A stretch of 64,000 nucleotides of DNA from CAVQKZ01 sp963837325 (GTDB lineage: Bacteria > Actinomycetota > Actinomycetes > Mycobacteriales > Jatrophihabitantaceae). The stretch covers positions 620,001-684,000 of the forward strand of contig CAWIMV010000002.1 in assembly GCA_963837325.1 (NCBI GenBank), written 5' to 3'. Both the position numbers and the translations under genes were made by a program. A model generated the notes under the pieces. That model was not told where the DNA came from. It searched no databases and worked only from the letters and a program-made list of their open reading frames with translations. This document shows, piece after piece, positions 33,591 through 41,690 of this stretch (position 1 is its first letter; every line of letters begins with the position of its first letter).

Positions 33591-33983
33591 CTAGCCGTCC
33601 GCGGCGCTGAGCGAGGTGTCCGTGGGCCGGCCGAGGACGTAGGACCGAATGAGGTGGTTCCAGCCGCAGTCCGGGCAGACCTCGACGACGTAGACGTCGA
33701 ACTCCTCGAACGTGGCGGCCAGCTGCGCCAGCTCCGCGGGGGACTTCGCCTGCCCGCTGGTCTTGCCGAGCGCGGTCCCGTACACGAAGTGCACGTGCTG
33801 CTGCCGGTGCTTGGCACACACCGGGCAGGGCGCCGGTCCGGGCGTGCCGTAGTGCCGGGCGGCAAGCAGAAGATGCGGGTGCGCATCGCAGGCCTCGGCC
33901 CGCGTCCGTCGACCGCTGGCGACATCACCGAGCAACGCCCGACGCTGCAGGGCGTAGTCGATGACGTCGCGCTGGCCACTCAC
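33591..33983 (-). CDS. DUF5318 zinc-ribbon-like protein
   Basis: A 130-residue actinobacterial protein. It begins VIDYALQRRALLGDVASGR and has two CxxC pairs, CPVC at about residue 53 and CPDC at about 103 (VVEVCPDCGWNHLIRSYVLG), which should bind zinc. The function of DUF5318 is unknown. Its constant position just before ponA in actinobacteria suggests a link to wall synthesis or polar growth. First gene of the DUF5318-PBP-GT87 operon. Confidence 0.88.
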   Translation of the reverse strand: MSGQRDVIDYALQRRALLGDVASGRRTRAEACDAHPHLLLAARHYGTPGPAPCPVCAKHRQQHVHFVYGTALGKTSGQAKSPAELAQLAATFEEFDVYVVEVCPDCGWNHLIRSYVLGRPTDTSLSAADG

Positions 33984-34119
33984 CCGAAAGACGTTACTTG
34001 CCCGATCCGGCAGTGGTCACGTCTGCGTTCAGGACTGGCTAATCGATATGGAGTGGGGGTATAAGCCCCGGATTGGCCGGGCCCGCCTGTGCTCAACGAG
34101 GGCTGGCGTCCGCTTCCGG

Positions 34120-34181
34120 TGATCAACTCGCGTCTAGTGAGCCGTTAGGTGGAAATCCGCGCAGCAAACGCGAGTTGATCA
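34120..34181. repeat. 14-bp inverted repeat with 34-bp loop
   Basis: TGATCAACTCGCGT (34120-34133) and its exact complement (34168-34181). It lies in the 357-bp gene-free stretch 33984-34340, upstream of the DUF5318 operon and next to a tandem-repeat block. The rest of the gap shows no gene. Confidence 0.85.
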
Positions 34182-34192
34182 ACGACGGTCGA

Positions 34193-34324
34193 CGCGAGGT
34201 CGCTCAACGGTGAACGCGAGGTCGCTCGACGGCCAAGGCGAGGTCGCTCAACGGTGAACGCGAGGTCGCTCGACGGTCGACGCGAGGTCGCTCGACGGTC
34301 GACGCGAGGTCGCTCGATGGTCGA
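34193..34324. repeat. Six 22-bp tandem repeats
   Basis: Six contiguous 22-bp units starting CGCGAGGTCGCTC, varying mainly in the last nine bases (e.g. AACGGTGAA or GACGGTCGA), with a degenerate partial unit to about 34336. Each unit contains CGAG-GTCG-CTCG, a small hairpin. The array ends a few bases from the stop codon of the Fe-S reductase gene. There are no spacers, so it is not CRISPR. Units four and five are identical, indicating recent expansion. Confidence 0.92.
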
Positions 34325-34340
34325 CCGCGAGGTCGCGGCG

Positions 34341-36614
34341 TCAGCCGGTGGGGGCGGGTTCCGGGTCCGGCGTCGGTGCGGTTTCCGGCTCAGGCTCGGG
34401 GGTCCGCGGCCCGGCAAGAGACTGCCGCAGGATCTGCGCGACGTCGAGCACCTGGACGTCGTCGCGGGCGCCGCCTTCGGCCTGCTTCTGCGTCACCGCG
34501 TCCGACAGCATGACCATGCAGAACGGGCAGGCGGTGGAGATGAGATCGGGATCGAGGCCGAGCGCCTCCTCGGTGCGCTCGACGTTGATCCGCTTGCCGA
34601 TCTTCTCCTCCATCCAGAAGCGCGCGCCGCCCGCGCCGCAGCAGAAGCCGCGGTCCTTGCAGCGGTGCATCTCCTGCGACTTAAGCTCCGGTATCGCGCC
34701 GAGCACGTCGCGCGGCGGCGTGTAGACCTTGTTGTGCCGGCCCAGGTAGCACGGGTCGTGGTAGGTCACGTTCTTGTCGACTGGCTCCACCGGCGTGAGC
34801 CGCCCCTCGGCGACGAGCCGGGCGAGCAACTGCGTGTGGTGCACGACCTCGTAGTGCCCGCCGAGTTGTGGGTACTCGTTGCCGAGCGTATTGAAGCAGT
34901 GCGGGCAGGTCGCCACGATCTTCAACGGCTCGGCCCGTGTGATCGAGTTCAACGTCTCGACGTTCTGCAGGCCCAGCATCTGGAACAGGAACTCGTTGCC
35001 CAGGCGGCGGGCCGGGTCGCCCGAGCAGGTTTCGCCCGCGCCCAGCACGGCAAACTCGACTCCCGCCACGTTGAGCAGCTCGGCGAACGCCCGGGTGACC
35101 TTCTTGGAGCGGTCCTCCAGCGCGCCGGCGCAGCCGACCCAGAACAGGTACTCGACATCGGCGTCCAGCTTCGTCCCAGGCTGCGCGCGGCGAACGTCGA
35201 ACCCGAGGCCTTCGGTCCACTCCTCGCGGCCCTTGTCGGCCAACCCCCACGGGTTGCCCTTGTTCTCCAGATTGCGCAGCATGACGCCGGCCTCGGACGG
35301 GAACGCCGACTCGATCAGCACCTGGTAGCGGCGCATATCGATGATGTGGTCGACGTGCTCGATGTCGACGGGGCACTGCTCGACACACGCGCCGCACGTG
35401 GTGCACGACCACAGCACGTCCGGGTCGATGACTCCGCCCTGCTCAGCCGTGCCGACCAGCGGGCGGGTGGCCTGTTCGGGACCGGAGCCGGGGACGCGCG
35501 GGAAGCCGGCTTCCGGGACGTCGTGGCCGCGCTGCCCGCCCTCGAAGGACGGCACCGCGCCGTCCTCCACGGTCTGCCCGCCGATCAGGTACGGCGCCTT
35601 CGCGAACAGGTGATCGCGCAGGTCCATGATCAGCAACTTGGGCGACAGCGGCTTGTCGGTGTTCCAGGCCGGGCACTGCGACTGGCAGCGGCCGCACTCG
35701 GTGCAGGTGGCGAAGTCGAGGTAGCCCTTCCAGCTGAAGTCCTCGATCTTGCCCTTGCCGAACAGCTGGTCCTCCGACAGGTTCTCGGCGTCGGCGAAGT
35801 CGACCGGCTTGCCCTCGGCGTCGGTCACCGGCAGCAGCGCGCCCAGCGCGATCGGCTCGCGCTTGGTCAGCACGTTCAGCGGGGCCGTCGCGATGTGCAG
35901 GTGCTTGGAGTAGGTGACGATGATCGTGAAGCCGAAGATCACCGCCATCTGGGCCAGCAGGAAGAACGTCTCGATGCCCTGGTTGTAGGCACCGTCGCCG
36001 AGGGCCTGGGCGACGAGGTAGGACGCGAACGGCCACTTGGATTCGCCGTAGGGGAAGTGGCCGGTGTTGTACTGCGCGCCGCGATAGAGCAGCAGGGTGA
36101 TCACGACGAGGGCGATCATGCCGAGGATGACCCAAGCCGGCCCGGTGTGCGAGCCGTAGAAGCGGCTGGCCCGGTGCTTGCGGTCGGGCGCGTAGCGCAG
36201 GCGGTTCAGCGCGAACCAGATGATCGCGAGCAGGACGGCGACGGCGAAGAAGTCCTCGAGAAAGCCGAGCCACTGGCCCCGACCGAAGAACGGGATCGCG
36301 AAGTCCTTGCTGATCACCAGTGCGCCGTACGCCTCGATGATCGTGAGGGCAAGAATCACGAAGCCCCAGAAGGTGAAGAAGTGGGCAGTGCCCGGCGCGC
36401 TCCACTTCAGCAGGCGCCGCTGTCCGAACACCTCCACGAGCTGGTCCTTGAAGCGCTCGCCCAGACCGTCGGTGCGCCCCGGCGCCGGCGTGCCGGATCG
36501 GATCAGCTTCGTCAGCATGAAGATCCGCCGGCCGGCGACGGCGGCCGTCACCACCAGCATCAGCAGGGCGAGGATCAGGCGCAGCGCCACGGGGATCGTC
36601 TCCTCATACGTCAC
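34341..36614 (-). CDS. Membrane-bound Fe-S (heterodisulfide-reductase-related) oxidoreductase
   Basis: A 757-residue protein. About six N-terminal helices (NarI-like, heme or quinone side) are followed by two 4Fe-4S motifs, CTECGRCQSQCP and CTTCGACVEQCP, and two CCG domains of the HdrD/GlpC type (CPHCFNTLGNEYPQLGGHYE; HRCKDRGFCCGAGGARFW). A Pro/Glu-rich tail ends it. The architecture matches Rv0338c of M. tuberculosis. It probably passes electrons between a cytoplasmic donor and the quinone pool; the donor is unknown. It stands alone as a unit, with repeats directly after its stop codon. Confidence 0.9.
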   Translation of the reverse strand: MTYEETIPVALRLILALLMLVVTAAVAGRRIFMLTKLIRSGTPAPGRTDGLGERFKDQLVEVFGQRRLLKWSAPGTAHFFTFWGFVILALTIIEAYGALVISKDFAIPFFGRGQWLGFLEDFFAVAVLLAIIWFALNRLRYAPDRKHRASRFYGSHTGPAWVILGMIALVVITLLLYRGAQYNTGHFPYGESKWPFASYLVAQALGDGAYNQGIETFFLLAQMAVIFGFTIIVTYSKHLHIATAPLNVLTKREPIALGALLPVTDAEGKPVDFADAENLSEDQLFGKGKIEDFSWKGYLDFATCTECGRCQSQCPAWNTDKPLSPKLLIMDLRDHLFAKAPYLIGGQTVEDGAVPSFEGGQRGHDVPEAGFPRVPGSGPEQATRPLVGTAEQGGVIDPDVLWSCTTCGACVEQCPVDIEHVDHIIDMRRYQVLIESAFPSEAGVMLRNLENKGNPWGLADKGREEWTEGLGFDVRRAQPGTKLDADVEYLFWVGCAGALEDRSKKVTRAFAELLNVAGVEFAVLGAGETCSGDPARRLGNEFLFQMLGLQNVETLNSITRAEPLKIVATCPHCFNTLGNEYPQLGGHYEVVHHTQLLARLVAEGRLTPVEPVDKNVTYHDPCYLGRHNKVYTPPRDVLGAIPELKSQEMHRCKDRGFCCGAGGARFWMEEKIGKRINVERTEEALGLDPDLISTACPFCMVMLSDAVTQKQAEGGARDDVQVLDVAQILRQSLAGPRTPEPEPETAPTPDPEPAPTG

Positions 36615-36690
36615 ACGGCGTCAGGGGGTAGCTGCCGAGACTATTCGCTCCTACTCGCCGGTAACCAATGCCGGGGCCGGATGTGGCGCG

Positions 36691-36738
36691 ACCCACGGCT
36701 GGACCCACGGCTGGGCCTACGGCTGGACCCACCGCTAG
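36691..36738. repeat. Four 12-bp tandem repeats
   Basis: Four 12-bp units related to ACCCACGGCTGG, the last (ACCCACCGCTAG) containing the stop codon of the lyase gene on the minus strand. Read on past the stop, the units would encode Trp-Val-Gln-Pro repeats. Confidence 0.8.
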
Positions 36739-38159
36739 CGCTGGTCGCCGGCAACGCCCGCCCCGATCTCGGCCAGGACGGCTCCGGCCTCATCCAGGTC
36801 TCCGGTGAGATCGCGGTCGGCCATGCCCTCGGGCAGCCGGGCGGCCGGGCCGCGGGGAGCGAGCCCGCGCAGGCGCAGCGCTCTGACGGCGGCCACCAGC
36901 TCGCACGCGAGCACGGCCCGGTACGCCTCGACGGCTTCGAGCGTCTGCCGAGCGGCCTGGGAGGCAAAGCTCGCGCCCTCCTCGGCGCCGCGCGACAGCG
37001 TCACCGTCTGCACCGCCACAGGCGTGGCGAGTGCCCGCAACGACCCCAGTGCCGAGGCGGCAACGTATTCACACACCATGACGCCGGACGCGCCCGGCGA
37101 TCCGTCGCTCAGGAACGGCGTCTGCCCGGTGAGAGTCGGCTCGCACAACATCGCCAGCCGGGCGAGGGACAGTTGCGCCGACTGCGCCACTCCGGACGCG
37201 ACCGCGGACAGGGCCTGGGCCAGGTAGGCCGCCTGGAAGCCGCCGTGATGGGCGATGCCAGCGGCAGGCAAGAGCACCGGGTTCTCCGACGGCGCGCCGG
37301 CCATCACCGCCACGACGTCGTCGAGCAGGCTCAGCGCGTCCCAGACGGCGCCCTCGACCTGGGGCAGCGTGCGCAGCCCGAACGGATCCTGGATGCGCGC
37401 AGGCGGCGCGGGGTCGGGCAGCAGCCGGCGTAGCGTGCGGCAGACGTCTTGGGCGCCGCGGAACGGGGTGACCTGTTCGACCACTTCGGCGAACGCCTCG
37501 GGATTGCCGTCGACGGCGGTGAACGACAGGGCGGCGACGCCCAGCGCGGCCGAAGACATCGTGCGCAGGGCCGCCTGGGCCAGCGCGGCGTCGCCGATCG
37601 CCGCCGCGTTGCTGCTCAGGAAAGCGGGCGCGTCGTGAATGCTGAATCGAACCGTCGAGCCGAGCGGTCGTGACGTCGGCACCTCGCCCATCAGCGCCAG
37701 GGCGGTGACGGCCAGAGCGGACAGGTCACCGGTGCCGATGCTGCCGAACTCGCGCACCGGCGGCAGCGCGTCGGCCGCGATCATGGCGAGCAGGCCGCGG
37801 ACGACGTCGGGACCGGCCCCGCTACCGCCGGCGGCGAGCTCGTTGAGCCGAACCGCGAGCATGGCCCGGACCCGTTCCGGCGACCTCGGCGGCCCGGCCG
37901 ACGTGGCATGGCTGCGTAGCAGCCCGAGCGCGCGGGCATCCGACAGTTCGATCGGCACGCTGCGGTTCGCGCCGACACCGGTCGTTCGGCCGTAGATCGG
38001 CCGCTGACCGGCCGCCCGCACCGCGAAGTCGTGCGTCTGTGCGATTCGGGCCACCGCCGCTTCGGCCAGCTGCACCCGCGCCGTCCTGGCCGCGACGGCG
38101 GCGAGGTCGGCCGAGCGCAGCGGACTGCCGTCGACGAGCACCCGCGCATCCTGCGACAT
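36735..38159 (-). CDS. HAL/PAL-family lyase with non-canonical MIO tripeptide
   Basis: A 474-residue member of the histidine/phenylalanine ammonia-lyase superfamily. The N-terminal loop has the catalytic Tyr56 in IYGRTTGVGANRS. Where Ala-Ser-Gly 142-144 cyclises to the MIO electrophile in histidine ammonia-lyase, this protein has Gly142-Thr143-Gly144 in SIGTGDLSALA. The helical core continues normally (PQVEGAVWDALSLLDDVV, ENPVLLP). Classic MIO chemistry needs a free amine, and family members that act on quaternary amines (ergothionase) eliminate trimethylamine instead. Together with the divergent IclR and betaine-type importer, a betaine lyase is a reasonable inference. ATG 38159 was chosen; 38177 is possible. 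Confidence 0.82.
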   Translation of the reverse strand: MSQDARVLVDGSPLRSADLAAVAARTARVQLAEAAVARIAQTHDFAVRAAGQRPIYGRTTGVGANRSVPIELSDARALGLLRSHATSAGPPRSPERVRAMLAVRLNELAAGGSGAGPDVVRGLLAMIAADALPPVREFGSIGTGDLSALAVTALALMGEVPTSRPLGSTVRFSIHDAPAFLSSNAAAIGDAALAQAALRTMSSAALGVAALSFTAVDGNPEAFAEVVEQVTPFRGAQDVCRTLRRLLPDPAPPARIQDPFGLRTLPQVEGAVWDALSLLDDVVAVMAGAPSENPVLLPAAGIAHHGGFQAAYLAQALSAVASGVAQSAQLSLARLAMLCEPTLTGQTPFLSDGSPGASGVMVCEYVAASALGSLRALATPVAVQTVTLSRGAEEGASFASQAARQTLEAVEAYRAVLACELVAAVRALRLRGLAPRGPAARLPEGMADRDLTGDLDEAGAVLAEIGAGVAGDQR

Positions 38160-38250
38160 CGATCTCGACCAACTCATAGAAAATGTGTGTGCGGCCAGGT
38201 GGAATGGGTCACGCTGCGGCAACGATCGCCGCGCGCCACGAGATATCCGC

Positions 38251-38275
38251 TTCCCATCCGCCCGTGGATGTGGAA
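38251..38275. promoter_or_regulatory. Imperfect palindrome, candidate IclR operator
   Basis: TTCCCATCC (38251-38259) and GGATGTGGAA (38266-38275) are inverted copies differing by one inserted base, in the 173-bp divergent region between the lyase and the IclR gene. Position suits control of both directions; the match to IclR sites is not specific. Confidence 0.3.
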
Positions 38276-38332
38276 CCGTACCGCTCTCCGGCAACAGCCT
38301 GCTACGTAATGGAAGCCGGGTGAGGGGCACCG

Positions 38333-39031
38333 ATGACGGCGATGGCTCCGGTCGGCTCGACTCGCACAGTCGAGCGCGCACTCGGGCTGCTCGCCGAGGT
38401 CTGTGCCGAAGGCTCGATCAGCCTGGCCGAGTGCGCCCGCCGGACCCGGTTGCCGGCCAGCACCGCGTTACGCCTGCTCCGCACCCTCGACACCGCCGGC
38501 TTCGTCACCCGCGACGTCGACGGATCGTTCCGGGCTGGTGGCCGGCTCATCCAACTCGGGGCGGTGGCACTCGGGCGGCAGTCGCTCGTCGGCCTGGCCG
38601 AGCCGGGCATGCGCCGCATCGTCGCCACGACCGGCGAATCGTCCTACCTCGCGATCGCCGGGCCGGGCGAGACCGCGATCTACATCGCCATGGTCGAAGG
38701 AACCCACACGGTCCGGCACACCAGCTGGGTCGGCCGCTCGATCCTGCGCGCCGACCTGGCCGTAGGGCGCGCACTGCAAGGCATCGAGACCGCCACCGGC
38801 TACTTCGCCGAGCGCGACCGGGCGGAACCCGACGTGACCGCGATCGTTGCGCCCATCGCCCGCCCCGGCGGGATCGCCGGTGCGCTCAGCCTGCTCGGCC
38901 CGACCTATCGCATCGACGACGCCACGATGCAGCAATACGGCCAGATCGTCAGCCACGAGGCGCAGCACATCGCCGAACAGCTCGGCGTGCCCAGCAGTAG
39001 CCCGCTGCGGAGAGAGGTGACCGGCGAGTGA
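38333..39031 (+). CDS. IclR-family transcriptional regulator
   Basis: A 232-residue regulator: winged helix (TVERALGLLAEVCAEGSISLAECA, then RLPASTALRLLRTLDTAGFV) and a C-terminal effector domain with YLAIAGPGETAIYIAMVEG and VGRALQGIETATGY. IclR proteins usually sense catabolic intermediates and control adjacent degradation genes. Its stop overlaps the GTG of the ABC ATPase by four bases, so it is the first gene of the transporter operon and is divergent from the lyase. That layout points to one regulon. Confidence 0.9.
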   Translation: MTAMAPVGSTRTVERALGLLAEVCAEGSISLAECARRTRLPASTALRLLRTLDTAGFVTRDVDGSFRAGGRLIQLGAVALGRQSLVGLAEPGMRRIVATTGESSYLAIAGPGETAIYIAMVEGTHTVRHTSWVGRSILRADLAVGRALQGIETATGYFAERDRAEPDVTAIVAPIARPGGIAGALSLLGPTYRIDDATMQQYGQIVSHEAQHIAEQLGVPSSSPLRREVTGE

Positions 39032-40173
39032 TTCGTTTCGACGCGGTGACGAAGCAGTACCCGGACGGCACAGTCGCGGTCGACCACCTCGACCTCACCG
39101 CGCCGTCGCGCCAGATCACCGTCCTGGTCGGCCCATCGGGCTGCGGCAAGACCACCAGCCTGCGCATGGTCAACCGGATGATCGAGCCGACCAGCGGCAC
39201 GATCTTCATCGACGACCAGGACCTGTCCAAGGTCTCGCCCACCGAACTGCGCCGCGGCATCGGCTACGTCATCCAGCATGCGGGGCTGTTTCCGCACCGC
39301 ACCATCGTCGACAACATCGCCACGGTGCCCTTCCTGCTCGGCCAGGACAAGAAGCAGGCCCGGGCCAAGGCGCTGGAACTGATGGAGCGCGTCGGCTTGT
39401 CGGCGAACTTCGCCAAGCGCTACCCGGCGCAGCTGTCCGGCGGCCAGCAGCAGCGCGTCGGCGTCGCGCGGGCGCTCGCGGCCGACCCACCGGTCATGTT
39501 GATGGACGAACCGTTCAGCGCCGTCGACCCCGTTGTCCGGGCGCAGTTGCAGGACGAGTTCCTGCGGCTGCAGGCCGAGCTCGGCAAGACGATCATCTTC
39601 GTCACCCACGACATCGACGAGGCGATCAAGCTGGGCGACCAGGTGGCCGTGTTGCGCGTGGGCGGCAAGCTGGCGCAGGTCGCCACTCCGGCTGAGCTGT
39701 TGTCCACGCCGGCCGACCCGTTCGTCGCGGGGTTCGTCGGCCGCGACCGCGGTTACCGCGCCCTGGGCTTCACGCCCGCCGGCGAGATCCCGCTGTCGGA
39801 CGAGCCGACAGTCGCACTCGGCTCCGACCTGGCCAAAGCGAAGGATCTGGCCCGCGACGGCTGGGTCCTGGTCGTCGACGAGCACCGCACGCCACGCGGC
39901 TGGCTCGCGGTCGGCGGTGTCTCCAACGAGGCGCTCACCGGACAGGTGTCGGAGGATCTGCTCAACCTGGCCGGTACGGTCGCGCGCCAGCACGGGACGA
40001 TGCGCGAGGTGCTGGACTCGGCCCTGTCGTCGCCCAGCGGCCGCGGTGTGATCGTCGACGATTCCGGCGCGCTCCTCGGCACCGTCACCGCAGCTGACGT
40101 GCTGGCCCACATCGAACCGCAGCGTCCCGGCGCACACACCACGCCCGAACCCGACGCGGCGGCGAGCCGATGA
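39028..40173 (+). CDS. Quaternary-amine ABC transporter ATPase with CBS domains (OpuCA-like)
   Basis: A 381-residue ABC ATPase of the OpuA/ProV type. Walker A is GPSGCGKTTSLRMVNRM, the signature is LSGGQQQRVGVARAL, Walker B is PVMLMDEPFSAVDP, and the H-loop is FVTHDIDEA. The C-terminal part has CBS-like segments (GRGVIVDDSGALLGTVTAADVLAHI), which in OpuA-type systems sense ionic strength. It drives import of betaine-like solutes through the next two gene products. Confidence 0.93.
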   Translation: MIRFDAVTKQYPDGTVAVDHLDLTAPSRQITVLVGPSGCGKTTSLRMVNRMIEPTSGTIFIDDQDLSKVSPTELRRGIGYVIQHAGLFPHRTIVDNIATVPFLLGQDKKQARAKALELMERVGLSANFAKRYPAQLSGGQQQRVGVARALAADPPVMLMDEPFSAVDPVVRAQLQDEFLRLQAELGKTIIFVTHDIDEAIKLGDQVAVLRVGGKLAQVATPAELLSTPADPFVAGFVGRDRGYRALGFTPAGEIPLSDEPTVALGSDLAKAKDLARDGWVLVVDEHRTPRGWLAVGGVSNEALTGQVSEDLLNLAGTVARQHGTMREVLDSALSSPSGRGVIVDDSGALLGTVTAADVLAHIEPQRPGAHTTPEPDAAASR

Positions 40174-40865
40174 TCCTTGCCGACGCCAACTCCTCGCCGT
40201 GGCACTTCTGGGCCTACTTCCAAAACCATCGCCACGAGGATCTCGGCTGGCTGTGGGATCACGTCTGGCTCTCGGCCCTTCCGGTGCTTATCGGGTTGGT
40301 CATCTCGCTGCCGCTCGGCTGGTTGGCGCGGCGCTACCGCTGGACCTATCCGCCGTTGATCTCGATCACCGGACTCCTCTACACGATCCCGTCGATCGCG
40401 CTGTTCGTGATCGTGCCGCCGCTGTTCGGGCTGCGCTCGCTCGACCCGCTGCAGGTGCCGATCGCGCTCACCGTGTACTCGGTCGCGCTGCTCGTGCGGG
40501 TCGTAGCCGACGGGCTCGGGTCGGTGCCTGACGACGTCCTGCAGGCGGCCACCGCGATGGGATTCGGCCGCTTCCGGCGGTTGGTCAGTGTCGAGTTGCC
40601 GATCGCCGTGCCGGTCATCGCCGCCGGGTTGCGGGTGGCCACGGTGTCGAACGTGAGCCTGGTCGCCGTCGCCGGGACGATCGGGATGGACAACCTCGGC
40701 CGGCTCTTCGACCAGGGCATCCAGTTGTCGACGCCGACTGCCTACTACCCGCCGATCGTGCTCGGCATCATCCTGTGCGTCTTGCTCGCGACCGCGTTCG
40801 ACGTGCTGATCGTCCTGGGTAACCGGGCCGTGACTCCGTGGCGACGGGCGGTGGCCGCGCGATGA
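40170..40865 (+). CDS. OpuC-type ABC permease, first subunit
   Basis: A 231-residue permease with about five or six helices. The OpuCB/ProW signatures are ITGLLYTIPSIALFVIVPP, VRVVADGLGSVPDDVLQAATAMGF (coupling loop) and TVSNVSLVAVAGTIGMDNLGRLF. It overlaps the ATPase gene by ATGA and the second permease by ATGA, typical of tight operons. With its partner it forms the channel for a quaternary-amine solute. Confidence 0.92.
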   Translation: MILADANSSPWHFWAYFQNHRHEDLGWLWDHVWLSALPVLIGLVISLPLGWLARRYRWTYPPLISITGLLYTIPSIALFVIVPPLFGLRSLDPLQVPIALTVYSVALLVRVVADGLGSVPDDVLQAATAMGFGRFRRLVSVELPIAVPVIAAGLRVATVSNVSLVAVAGTIGMDNLGRLFDQGIQLSTPTAYYPPIVLGIILCVLLATAFDVLIVLGNRAVTPWRRAVAAR

Positions 40866-41629
40866 TCTCCGACGTCATCACCTGGCTGAACGACCCGGCC
40901 CACTGGCGCAACACCCGGTCGTTCGACGGCATCCCCACGCAACTGCTGACCCATCTTCGCTACTCGGTGATCGCACTGCTGATCGCCGGCGTCATCGCGC
41001 TGCCGCTGGGGCTGGCGATCGGGCACACCGGTCGCGGGTCGTTCCTCGTTGCCGGCGTCAACGCGGTGCGGGCCATCCCGGGCGTCGGCCTGTTGGTGCT
41101 GCTCGCGGTGATCATCTCGCCGCACTACTTCGGCCGCACCGACCTCGGCTACCTCATCCCGACCGAGATCGTGCTCGTCGTCATCGCGGTGCCGCCGATC
41201 CTCGCCAACAGCTATGCCGGTGTGCAGAACGTCGACCCGGAAGTGCGCGATGCGGCGACGGGCATGGGCATGACGGGCTTCCAGGTGCTGCGGCGCGTCG
41301 AGTTGCCGATCAGCCTGTCGCTGATCTTCTCCGGCGTGCGCAGCGCGACGCTGCAGGTGATCGCCACGGCGACGATCGCGGCGTACCTGCCACTGCTCGG
41401 CGGGCTCGGTCGGTTCATCTACGACGGATTCCACCAGCAGGACTACCCGCAGATGATCAGCGGCGGCGTGCTGGTCGCCGTGCTCGCTGTCGTCGTCGAC
41501 CTGCTGCTCGCCGTGGCGCAGCGCTACGCCGTCCCGCGCGGAATCTCCGGGCGCTACTCACACCGCGAGGTGCGCTCGACCGGCCCTGCTACCGCCGCCG
41601 TCGTCCAAGCGGAGGTATCGCCTGCCTGA
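40862..41629 (+). CDS. OpuC-type ABC permease, second subunit
   Basis: A 255-residue permease paralogous to the preceding one: helices around YSVIALLIAGVIALPLGLAI and VNAVRAIPGVGLLVLLAVI, the coupling loop VDPEVRDAATGMGMTGFQVL and the TLQVIATATIAAYLPLLGGLG segment. ATG 40862 was chosen over the upstream GTG because it forms the ATGA overlap seen throughout this operon. It is followed after 61 bp by the binding-protein gene. Confidence 0.92.
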   Translation: MISDVITWLNDPAHWRNTRSFDGIPTQLLTHLRYSVIALLIAGVIALPLGLAIGHTGRGSFLVAGVNAVRAIPGVGLLVLLAVIISPHYFGRTDLGYLIPTEIVLVVIAVPPILANSYAGVQNVDPEVRDAATGMGMTGFQVLRRVELPISLSLIFSGVRSATLQVIATATIAAYLPLLGGLGRFIYDGFHQQDYPQMISGGVLVAVLAVVVDLLLAVAQRYAVPRGISGRYSHREVRSTGPATAAVVQAEVSPA

Positions 41630-41690
41630 TGGATCCCGCGAAGCAATCGACCTCAAATCAACGCACTATCCAAACCTCTCGAGGAGATTC

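Noticed and set aside
34193..34336. CRISPR array
   Set aside because: The 22-bp units abut with no spacers and there are no cas genes in the window.
34254..37433. A 1059-codon open frame on the plus strand opposite the Fe-S reductase and lyase genes
   Set aside because: It is antisense to two clear protein families, spans repeats and an intergenic gap, has Arg/Gly/Ala-rich composition and no domain. Long antisense frames are expected at this GC content.
36735..38159. Ordinary histidine ammonia-lyase (hutH)
   Set aside because: The MIO tripeptide Ala-Ser-Gly is replaced by Gly-Thr-Gly, and hutU/hutI are not adjacent, so the name would claim too much.
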